DNA of 64,000 nt from Actinoplanes sichuanensis (lineage in GTDB: Bacteria > Actinomycetota > Actinomycetes > Mycobacteriales > Micromonosporaceae): assembly GCF_033097365.1 (NCBI RefSeq), contig NZ_AP028461.1:9761501-9825500 (forward strand). Reading direction: 5' to 3'. This document shows positions 9,405-15,509 of this stretch, piece by piece. The notes beneath the pieces are model-generated. The model was not told the origin of the DNA and made no database searches. It saw only the letters and a program-made list of their open reading frames with translations. The position numbers were made by a program, and so were the translations under genes. Every line of letters starts with the position of its first letter. Position 1 is the first letter of the stretch.

Positions 9405-10192
9405 GCCGCTTCTCGTTCAACCAGATCACCGCCAAGCACTGGGAACTGACCGAGATGGTCAAGGGCCTGGTCGATGCCGGTGTGGACAAGGTCGCGCTGT
9501 GGCGTGAGCCGGTCGCCGAGTACGGCCTGGAGCGCTCGGCCGCCCTGGTCCGCGACGCCGGCCTGTCCGTCACGACGCTCTGCCGCAGCGGGTTCTTCCA
9601 GCTCGACGGCTGGTTCGACGAAAACCGCCGGGCCATCGACGAGACGGCCGCATTGGGCGCGCCGGTCCTGGTACTGGTGTCCGGCGGCCTGCCCGAGGGC
9701 TCGAAGGACATCGCCGGCGCCCGCGCCCACGTCGCCGACGCGATCGCCCAGCTCGTCCCGCACGCCGCGGCCGCCGGGGTCACCCTGGCCATCGAGCCGC
9801 TGCACCCGATGTACGCCGCCGACCGCTGCGTCATCAACACTTGGGACCAGGCCATGGCGATCGCCGAGCAGCACCCGGTCGGCCAGGTCGGTGTCACCGT
9901 CGACACCTACCACCTGTGGTGGGACGACACCGTGCTGCCGAAGATCGAGGCGGCCGGCGAGCGGATCGCGATCTACCAGCTCGCCGACTGGATCACCCCG
10001 CTGCCGGCCGGCGTGCTCACCGGCCGCGGCCTGCCCGGTGACGGCTGCGTCGACATGCGGGCCTTCCACGCCGCGGTGGAGAAGGCGGGCTACACCGGCC
10101 CGATCGAGGTCGAGGTGATGAACGACCAGCTCTGGCAGCGCCCGGGCCCGGAGATCCTGGCCGACACCCTGGCCGGATACCAGAGCATCTGA
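9401..10192 (+). CDS. Sugar phosphate isomerase/epimerase (xylose isomerase-like TIM barrel)
   Basis: 263 residues of the AP endonuclease 2/xylose isomerase-like fold (PF01261). Metal-ligand-type motifs are visible: LAIEPLHP with Glu, GVTVDTYHLWWDD with Asp/His, YQLADW and GPIEVEVM near the end. Such enzymes interconvert keto and epimeric sugars or polyols. It is the third gene of the LacI-operator operon and coupled to the DUF993 gene. A hairpin follows at 10199. Confidence 0.88.
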   Translation: MSRFSFNQITAKHWELTEMVKGLVDAGVDKVALWREPVAEYGLERSAALVRDAGLSVTTLCRSGFFQLDGWFDENRRAIDETAALGAPVLVLVSGGLPEGSKDIAGARAHVADAIAQLVPHAAAAGVTLAIEPLHPMYAADRCVINTWDQAMAIAEQHPVGQVGVTVDTYHLWWDDTVLPKIEAAGERIAIYQLADWITPLPAGVLTGRGLPGDGCVDMRAFHAAVEKAGYTGPIEVEVMNDQLWQRPGPEILADTLAGYQSI

Positions 10193-10198
10193 GGGCTG

Positions 10199-10230
10199 CC
10201 GGTTCGCGGTCAACGACGCCCGCGAGCCGG
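10199..10230 (+). terminator. Hairpin after the sugar operon
   Basis: CCGGTTCGCGG pairs with CCGCGAGCCGG across a 10-nt loop (11 bp, one G-U type pair) only 7 nt after the operon's stop codon. There is no U-tract, so this may be a weak terminator or a 3' end stabiliser. Confidence 0.5.
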
Positions 10231-10234
10231 TCCA

Positions 10235-10300
10235 CAGGGCCATCCTGCCGGGTTTGCAGGGCCACTCTGGCGGTGTCGCAGGGCCACCCTTTCGCGTCGT
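10235..10300. repeat. Three direct repeats of 22-bp period upstream of the TfoX-N gene
   Basis: CAGGGCCA begins at 10235, 10257 and 10279, exactly 22 bp apart, each followed by a related CYCT or TCCT. The array sits just upstream of the TAGGTT box (10309-10314) of the next gene. The two-helical-turn phasing suggests a protein-binding array; this is inference. Confidence 0.55.
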
Positions 10301-10320
10301 CGAGCGGCTAGGTTGAGTGC

Positions 10321-10647
10321 ATGGCCTTCGATCAGGCGCTAGCGGAGCGTATTCGGGACGGGCTCGGTGACGTCGACGGGATCACCGACCGGAAGATGTT
10401 CGGTGGCCTCACGTTTCTCTTGCACGGCAACCTGGCCGTCGGCGTGATGGGTGACGACCTGATCGTGCGCCTCGGCGCCGAGGCTGCCGAGGCCGCCCTG
10501 GCCGAGCCGGGCACGCGGGTCTTCGATTTCACCGGCCGGCCCATGCGTAACTGGATCGTGGTCGACGGCGAGCGCCTCGACGACGACGGCCTGATCCGCT
10601 GGTTGCGCGCGGGGGTCGACTTCGCGGGCTCCCTCCCACCCAAGTAG
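10321..10647 (+). CDS. TfoX/Sxy N-terminal domain protein
   Basis: 108 residues covering only the TfoX N-terminal domain (PF04993): KMFGGLTFLLHGNLAVGVMGDDLIVRLG and FTGRPMRNWIVVDG are typical. In gamma-proteobacteria full-length TfoX controls competence. Stand-alone N-domains in actinobacteria have no assigned role. A TAGGTT box lies 6 nt before the ATG and there is no Shine-Dalgarno, so the message is probably leaderless. The triple 22-bp repeat lies just upstream. Confidence 0.88.
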   Translation: MAFDQALAERIRDGLGDVDGITDRKMFGGLTFLLHGNLAVGVMGDDLIVRLGAEAAEAALAEPGTRVFDFTGRPMRNWIVVDGERLDDDGLIRWLRAGVDFAGSLPPK

Positions 10648-10743
10648 GCGATCCGACCAGGCGAGCGGAAACCGTCCGGCAGGCCGTTGCCGGCGCCGGG
10701 TCGTAGGTCACACTACGAGGGGGGCGACGCGAGGGAGGGATAC

Positions 10744-11592
10744 GTGGCGGGGATCGACACCCCGGCCGGTTATACCCGCCTCGAGCGGGTGCGTACCGGC
10801 ACTGACGCCGACGTCTACCAGGCATGGGACGAGCGGGCCGGTCGATGGGCCATGCTCCGGCTGTTTCACCGGTTCGTCTCCGGTCGGGCCGAGGAGGCCG
10901 CCTTCGCAACCCACGTCGCCGCCTGGGTCGGGCTGCGCCGCAACACGTCGATCGTGCCGGTCCGCTCCGGTGGGATCACCGCGACCGGCCGTCCCTGGCT
11001 GGCCCTCGACCGGGTCGAGGGTCGACTGCTGGCCGAGATGCTGCGTGACGATCCGCCGTCGCCGGCCGACGCCGTCGACCTGGTGATCCGGCTGGCCGAC
11101 GCGCTGGCCTGGGCACATGCGCTGCGCCCGCCGATGGTGCACGGCCCGATCCGGACCGAGCACGTCATCGTCGACCCGTCCGGCGTTCCGCTGCTCACCG
11201 ATTTCGCCACGCCACGGCCGGCAGGCGCGCCCACCCCGACGCCGAGCGGAGACGTGACCGAGCTGGCCGCGTTGCTGTTCCGCGCGCTCACCGGCAACTC
11301 CTGGCCGGGCCGCGGCGAGCCGGACGACCTGGTCGTCGCGTCCTGGCCGGGTCTGACCGGGTTGTTCGACGAGGTGCTGACGCCGGTGCCGGCGATCGAG
11401 TCGATGGCGATCTTCGCGACGCGGTTGCGGCAGGTGCGACACGCGGCCGACGCGGCGGTCCCGATCCCGGCCGCGCCACCGGGCGAGACCACACCGGCTT
11501 CGCCGACGGAGACCCACAAGCCCACGGGGTACGGCGGGAGGCGCCCCCTGTCGATGCTGTCCTTCATGGCGTTGCTGCGCCGGCATCGCTGA
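10744..11592 (+). CDS. Protein kinase-like (probable pseudokinase) protein
   Basis: 282 residues with Hanks-type kinase order but degraded motifs. The ATP-lysine strand reads RWAMLRLF (Lys replaced), the catalytic loop reads HGPIRTEHVIVDPSGVPLL (no HRD), and DFG is DFA. GDVTELAALLFRALTG matches the C-lobe region after the activation segment. Such proteins usually bind partners rather than phosphorylate. A Pro/Thr-rich tail follows residue 245, with a basic C-terminus and no clear transmembrane helix. The GTG start has GGGAGGG 4-6 nt upstream. Confidence 0.75.
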   Translation: MAGIDTPAGYTRLERVRTGTDADVYQAWDERAGRWAMLRLFHRFVSGRAEEAAFATHVAAWVGLRRNTSIVPVRSGGITATGRPWLALDRVEGRLLAEMLRDDPPSPADAVDLVIRLADALAWAHALRPPMVHGPIRTEHVIVDPSGVPLLTDFATPRPAGAPTPTPSGDVTELAALLFRALTGNSWPGRGEPDDLVVASWPGLTGLFDEVLTPVPAIESMAIFATRLRQVRHAADAAVPIPAAPPGETTPASPTETHKPTGYGGRRPLSMLSFMALLRRHR

Positions 11593-11617
11593 CTCGTAGC
11601 TCAGCGTGGATTCGTGC

Positions 11618-11956
11618 TCACCGGGACTTTCCCTGGGCACGGAGTTCCACCAGCAGCCCGTCCCGGTCGGTGAGGACCGCGCCCAGGATGCGGCGGCCCG
11701 CGGCCAGCAGGTCGGCGACGTCGGTGGTGCTGAGCGCGTACATGACCAACGCGCCGTCCCGGAACGTCGTCACGATTCCGGCTCGGCGTAGGACGGCGAG
11801 CTGCTGGGACAGGTTCGAGGCCTCCACGTCGATCTCGGCGAGCAGGTCACGGACCGGCTTCGGGCCGTCCTGGAGCAGCTCCAGCACCCGGATCCGGACC
11901 GGGTGGCCGAGCGTCCGGAACATCTCGGCCTTCGCCTGGTACAGCGGCACTGACAC
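11618..11956 (-). CDS. ArsR-family winged-helix regulator
   Basis: 112 residues with a clear ArsR/SmtB core: MFRTLGHPVRIRVLELLQDGPKPVRDLLAEI, then ASNLSQQLAVLRRAGIV as recognition helix and the wing FRDGALVMYAL. No ELCVC-type metal-binding cysteines are present, so it is unlikely to be a classical arsenic or cadmium sensor. The GTG at 11956 is preceded by GGAGGG with 7-nt spacing. It is divergent from the roadblock gene, and the palindrome at 12058 lies between them. Confidence 0.9.
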   Translation of the reverse strand: MSVPLYQAKAEMFRTLGHPVRIRVLELLQDGPKPVRDLLAEIDVEASNLSQQLAVLRRAGIVTTFRDGALVMYALSTTDVADLLAAGRRILGAVLTDRDGLLVELRAQGKSR

Positions 11957-12057
11957 GTTCCGTCCCTCCGCCGAGAATCCAGCTCTACCGGCGTCCAACC
12001 GCGAAGGTTCGGGTTCGGTTACGGCGTACCGCTGAATGAAGTGATGTGCAGTTTCGT

Positions 12058-12077
12058 AGTTGAAGAAATCTTCAACT
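12058..12077. promoter_or_regulatory. Palindromic operator, likely for the ArsR-family regulator
   Basis: AGTTGAAGAAATCTTCAACT has perfect 9-bp arms around AA. It lies in the 241-bp divergent space between the ArsR-family gene and the roadblock gene, in an AT-richer patch. The size and symmetry suit an ArsR dimer. Autoregulation and control of the roadblock gene are inferred. Confidence 0.7.
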
Positions 12078-12197
12078 GATCGGTTGCCCGGAACATCAAC
12101 CCATGTCCCCGTGGAGCGCAGGCGGACATCGTGTGCGACCGGTTCGGGCCGGTGTCGTACACGCTCGGCGCAGACCTGGACCGAGTGGAGGATCGAT

Positions 12198-12569
12198 ATG
12201 CCGGACATGGACGTAGCCCTCAAGGACGCGATGCAGATCGACGGCGCCATCGGCGTTGCGCTCGTCGACCGCTCCAGCGGTATGGCGCTGGGCATCGCCG
12301 GTGGAGGCCGGGAGTTCGACCTGCAGGTGGCGTCGGCCGCCAACACCGAGGTGGTCCGGGCGAAGCTGCGCACGATGGAGATGCTCAGCCTGCACGAGAA
12401 GATCGAGGACATCCTGATCACGCTGGATTCGCAGTACCACCTGATCCGGCCGTTGACCGGGCGGTCCGGGCAGGGTCTGTTCCTCTACCTGGCACTCAAC
12501 AAGGACCGGGCGAATCTGGCTCTGGCCCGTCACCAACTGAAGCGGATCGAGGGCAGCCTGGACATCTAG
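12198..12569 (+). CDS. Roadblock/LC7-like protein
   Basis: 123 residues of the roadblock/LC7 type (MglB/CvnB relatives): MDVALKDAMQIDGAIGVALVDRSSGMALG at the start and a conserved LITLDSQYHLIRPL strand. These dimeric proteins bind small GTPases or report to them. No GTPase gene is adjacent; the only one in the window is in the conservon 32 kb away. GGAGG lies 6 nt before the ATG. The ArsR palindrome is about 120 nt upstream, so it may belong to that regulon. Confidence 0.8.
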   Translation: MPDMDVALKDAMQIDGAIGVALVDRSSGMALGIAGGGREFDLQVASAANTEVVRAKLRTMEMLSLHEKIEDILITLDSQYHLIRPLTGRSGQGLFLYLALNKDRANLALARHQLKRIEGSLDI

Positions 12570-12578
12570 AGTGGGGGC

Positions 12579-13298
12579 ATGCTCGCGCCCCCGATGGCGG
12601 AGGTTCCTACCGCCATGATGAGCCAGCAGTGGCGGCGGATGACGTTCCTGCACTGGCGCTATCCGGTCGAGGCGGTGCGTCCGCTGCTGCCGGCCGGGCT
12701 GACGCCGGACACCGACGACGATCGAGTCTGGGTGGGCATGCTCCCGTTCCTCATGGACGAGGTGCGCCCACCCTGGCTCCCGTCACTGCCGTGGCTGTCC
12801 ACATTTCCCGAGACCAATCTGCGGACGTACGTTCGTGGCCCGGACGGTGGCTCCGGGATCTACTTCTTCTCGCTCGACGCGGCCCGGCTGCCCGCGGTGG
12901 CGGTGGCCCGGGCCGGGCTCAACCTGCCGTACCGCTGGTCCCGGATGTCGCTGCGGATGAACGGCGACCTGACCGAGTATCGGGGCAGCCGATTCGCCGA
13001 GCCGCGCGGCGCCGGTTACCGACTGCGAGTCCGTTCCGGCGAGCCCTTCCCGGAGCACGAGCTGGGACAGATCGACCACTTCCTGACCACTCAATACCGG
13101 CTCTACACCGTCGTGGCCGGCCGTCTGATCAGCGTCGACGTCTGGCATCCGCCCTGGTCACTGCACCGGGCCGAGGTGCTGGACCTGGAACAGGATCTGA
13201 CCGCCGCGGCCGGCCTGCCGCAGCCGCACGGCGGTCCACTGGTGCACTCGTCCCCGGGCGTCGGCACCCGCATCGGTCTACCCAGAGTCATTCGCTGA
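12579..13298 (+). CDS. DUF2071 (YqjF-like) protein
   Basis: 239 residues with DUF2071 landmarks: MSQQWRRMTFLHWRYPVEAVRPLLPAGL, VWVGMLPFLMDEVRPP, ETNLRTYVRGPDG.GIYFFSLDA, LPYRWSRMSLRM and ARYRLYTV-type segments. The family resembles acetoacetate-decarboxylase-like folds but has no proven activity. TAGAGT, partly made from the preceding gene's stop codon, lies 6 nt before the ATG, so leaderless transcription is likely although the gap to the roadblock gene is only 9 nt. Confidence 0.88.
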   Translation: MLAPPMAEVPTAMMSQQWRRMTFLHWRYPVEAVRPLLPAGLTPDTDDDRVWVGMLPFLMDEVRPPWLPSLPWLSTFPETNLRTYVRGPDGGSGIYFFSLDAARLPAVAVARAGLNLPYRWSRMSLRMNGDLTEYRGSRFAEPRGAGYRLRVRSGEPFPEHELGQIDHFLTTQYRLYTVVAGRLISVDVWHPPWSLHRAEVLDLEQDLTAAAGLPQPHGGPLVHSSPGVGTRIGLPRVIR

Positions 13299-13325
13299 CC
13301 GGATTCGAACATCAGTTCGAGTTAT

Positions 13326-13351
13326 CCACAGGCTGTGTGCACAGCCTGTGG
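13326..13351. terminator. Bidirectional hairpin between convergent genes
   Basis: CCACAGGCTGT and ACAGCCTGTGG form a perfect 11-bp stem with a GTGC loop, placed between the convergent ends at 13298 and 13354. A terminator for either strand is the simplest reading. Confidence 0.7.
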
Positions 13352-13353
13352 GT

Positions 13354-13974
13354 TCAGAGTCGCGCGGTTCCGGGGCCGGACAGTTCGGGGCACCGGGCTC
13401 GGCGGCCGGTCAGTAGGAGGAGCAGTGCCGAGATCGGCCCGCACACCTCGGCGCCGTCACCGACCGACCAGTCCGTGTCGGTGGCGACCAGGCGTACCGC
13501 CGGTAGTCGGCGCCGAGCCCAGAACGGCCACCCCATCGTCCATACCCGGGTCGCGCCGGCCGCCGCGGCGCGGAGCGGCATGACCAGCGGACGCTCCAGC
13601 GGGACCGCGATGTCCTGGGCGTGCACCAGCACGTCGAAGAGGATGTTGCGGTAGTTCGTCACCGCCGGCAGCCGTCGGGAGTCGGCATGCCGCCGCAGTT
13701 CGGCGACCAGATCGGCGGACGGTCGATTCGCGTGCCGGACGGCGAGGTCGTGATTGAGCCGGTGGAAGCGGCCGCCGGCCCGGATCGCCTCGGTGGTCAT
13801 CGTGAGCAGACCCGGTGGCTGCGGCGCCAGCGCGAGATGTGCGGCCACGTCGCGTACCCGCCAGTCCGCGCAGAGCGACGGGGTGTCCCATTCCGGATCG
13901 GTCAACTCGGCCAGCAGGTCGGCCACCGCCCGACGCTGATCGGCGATCACCGCCCAGGATTCGTCTCGGTTCAT
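13354..13974 (-). CDS. Maleylpyruvate isomerase/DinB-like family protein (TIGR03083 type)
   Basis: 206 residues. The N-terminal half is the four-helix DinB-like fold of mycothiol-dependent maleylpyruvate isomerase relatives: TPSLCADWRVRDVAAHLA, and the metal-ligand-type His in NILFDVLVHAQDIAVPL. A C-terminal SCP2-like part ends in GPISALLLLLTGR. Members use mycothiol or act on small electrophiles; the substrate is unknown. It is divergent from a MarR gene, and the first MarR-type operator ends 2 bp from its start codon. Confidence 0.85.
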   Translation of the reverse strand: MNRDESWAVIADQRRAVADLLAELTDPEWDTPSLCADWRVRDVAAHLALAPQPPGLLTMTTEAIRAGGRFHRLNHDLAVRHANRPSADLVAELRRHADSRRLPAVTNYRNILFDVLVHAQDIAVPLERPLVMPLRAAAAGATRVWTMGWPFWARRRLPAVRLVATDTDWSVGDGAEVCGPISALLLLLTGRRARCPELSGPGTARL

Positions 13975-13975
13975 A

Positions 13976-13990
13976 GTCAGATTCTCTGAC
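13976..13990. promoter_or_regulatory. MarR-type operator 1
   Basis: GTCAG-N5-CTGAC, a perfect inverted repeat adjoining the start codon of the minus-strand gene. Its centre is exactly 22 bp from that of operator 2. Confidence 0.75.
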
Positions 13991-13997
13991 TTATTTC

Positions 13998-14012
13998 GTC
14001 AGTGTGTCTGAC
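13998..14012. promoter_or_regulatory. MarR-type operator 2
   Basis: A second perfect GTCAG-N5-CTGAC. It precedes the TAAGGT box (14021-14026) of the marR-like gene by 8 bp, covering its -35/spacer zone, so occupancy would shut both divergent promoters. Confidence 0.75.
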
Positions 14013-14032
14013 TATCACGCTAAGGTGTGCAG

Positions 14033-14464
14033 ATGGCGCTCAATGTCGGGCTGTTGATGTTCGTCGCCCACCGCGCGATGGAGAGACGCGTGCTCGACGC
14101 CGTCGTCGCGGCCGGCTTCGAGATCACCGCCGCCCAGGCGCGGATCTTCCAGAGGATCGGACCGTCCGGCACCCGGCTCGGCGAGCTGGCCGAGCAGGCG
14201 CAGGTCACCAAACAGACGGCGGGCTTCCTGGTGGACCAGCTGGAGCGGGCCGGTCATGTGGAGCGGGTCCCCGATCCGACCGACGCCCGGGCGCGGCTGG
14301 TGTGTGTCGCGGAGCGCGGTCGGGCCGCCGGTGAGGTCGCGGCCGCGGTCGTCGCCGAGGTGGAGGCGGAGTGGGCGGCCCACCTGGGCGCGCGGCGGAT
14401 GGCTCAGCTGCGGGACACGCTCGAACGGCTCAGGGAGATCACCGACCCGTGGGCCGGTGACTGA
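14033..14464 (+). CDS. MarR-family transcriptional regulator
   Basis: 143 residues with a MarR winged helix: ITAAQARIFQRIG, LGELAEQAQVTKQTAGFLVDQLERAGHVERVPDPTDARARLV (recognition helix plus wing), and long terminal dimerisation helices. TAAGGT sits 6 nt before the ATG, suggesting leaderless transcription; GTG 14027 would add two residues. The two GTCAG-N5-CTGAC sites upstream make autorepression and control of the divergent DinB-like gene likely. The ligand is unknown. Confidence 0.92.
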   Translation: MALNVGLLMFVAHRAMERRVLDAVVAAGFEITAAQARIFQRIGPSGTRLGELAEQAQVTKQTAGFLVDQLERAGHVERVPDPTDARARLVCVAERGRAAGEVAAAVVAEVEAEWAAHLGARRMAQLRDTLERLREITDPWAGD

Positions 14465-14477
14465 TCGAAATCGGACG

Positions 14478-14722
14478 GGCGCGTCTCGATGCCGAATGCG
14501 GGTGTCTCGACCCGGCGCGCGGGTTTCGATCCGGGAGGCGGCTCTCAACCGGGAGGCCGGGTGGCGGCCTTCGGCCCGGGTGGCGGCTTTCGGCCCGGGT
14601 GGCGGCTTTCGGCCCGGGAGGTGAGTCTCGCCCGGGAGGTGCGTCCTCGGGCCCGAGACGCGGATCTCGACCCGGGAGGCGGGTCTCAACCGGGAGGCGG
14701 GTCTCAACCGGGAGCCCGGAAG
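14478..14722. repeat. Degenerate tandem repeat array, 18-21 bp units
   Basis: About a dozen abutting units resembling GGGTCTCGACCCGGGAGGC fill the space between marR and bioY. Exact tandem copies include an 18-bp unit twice (14673-14708) and a 19-bp unit three times with one mismatch (14562-14618). Units vary in length (18, 19, 21), so they would not keep a reading frame, and no gene is supported here. Units abut without spacers, so this is not a CRISPR array. Confidence 0.8.
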
Positions 14723-14754
14723 GCGGGCGTCCTCGACCCCCGGTCGCGGTTTCC

Positions 14755-15366
14755 TCAGTACCGGTCGTGGGTGTCGGTGCGCTTGTGGACCAGCAGCCAG
14801 GTGGCCGGGAGCAGCGCGGCCGCGAAGAGCGTCTTCAGGACATCGCCGATCAGGTACGGCACCAGGCCCGCACCGACCGCGGCGGGCACGTCGATGCCCG
14901 TCGAGAACGCCAGCCACGGCACGCCGACCAGGTAGATCAGGGCGTGGCCGGCGGCCATCAGACCGATCGTGTGTGACGGGCGGCGGTCCCCACCGAGCGC
15001 CGCGAGCTGGCCGGTCAGGGCCGCCGCGAGCACGAAACCGACCAGGTAGCCGGCGGTCGCCGAAGGCCAACCGGACGTGCCGGCGGCGAACCACGGCACC
15101 CCGAGGACGCCGGCCAGGACGTAGACGATCATGCCGGCGGCGCCGCGGGCCGCGCCCAGGGTGGCACCGGCGAGGAGCACGGCGAAGGTCTGCCCGGTGA
15201 TCGGCACCGGCGAACCGGGGACCGGGATGGCGATCTGCGCGGCGAGGCCGACGGCGCCGGCGGCGCCCAGGGTCAGGAGCACATCGCGTACGGCGGACCG
15301 GCCCCACACATCGGCCAGGACACCCGTCGATCTCCCGGGGTGCACGCCGAAAGCGCTGTAAGTCAC
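14755..15366 (-). CDS. bioY: BioY biotin transporter substrate-binding subunit
   Basis: 203 residues, with five to six transmembrane segments and the BioY signature (AAQIAIPVPGSPVPITGQTFAVLLAGATLG, LYLVGFVLAAALTGQL-type helices, GLVPYLIGDVLKTLFAAALLP). It binds biotin as the S-component of an ECF transporter or works alone. No bioMN genes adjoin. The GTG start has AGGAGG 8 nt upstream. It runs convergent to marR across the repeat array. Confidence 0.93.
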   Translation of the reverse strand: MTYSAFGVHPGRSTGVLADVWGRSAVRDVLLTLGAAGAVGLAAQIAIPVPGSPVPITGQTFAVLLAGATLGAARGAAGMIVYVLAGVLGVPWFAAGTSGWPSATAGYLVGFVLAAALTGQLAALGGDRRPSHTIGLMAAGHALIYLVGVPWLAFSTGIDVPAAVGAGLVPYLIGDVLKTLFAAALLPATWLLVHKRTDTHDRY

Positions 15367-15457
15367 CGGAGGACCTCCTGTCCGTACATGTAGGAGGAAC
15401 CTTAGGTCCCGCCGTGTATCGACGTCAGCCGTGCAGAAAGAACTGTGATACGGAAGT

Positions 15458-15502
15458 GATCGTTTTCGGGCCGTCCCGGTGTGGGACGGCCCGAAAACGA
15501 TC
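15458..15502 (-). terminator. Strong terminator after the M4 protease
   Basis: A perfect 20-bp stem (15458-15477 with 15483-15502) with a 5-nt loop starts 8 nt beyond the protease stop. It is the longest perfect hairpin I found in the window. The ends of the arms are AT-rich (GATCGTTTTC), giving a short U-run on the transcript. Confidence 0.85.
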
Positions 15503-15509
15503 AGGTGGA

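Noticed and set aside
13322..13330. DnaA box TTATCCACA suggesting a replication origin
   Set aside because: A single copy that forms part of a convergent terminator hairpin; no dnaA, dnaN or box cluster is near.
14478..14722. CRISPR array
   Set aside because: Units abut each other with no unique spacers, are degenerate, and no cas gene is present.
14015..15307. 430-codon minus-strand frame across marR, the repeats and bioY
   Set aside because: It crosses two supported genes in other frames and translates the repeat array into simple Arg/Pro sequence.
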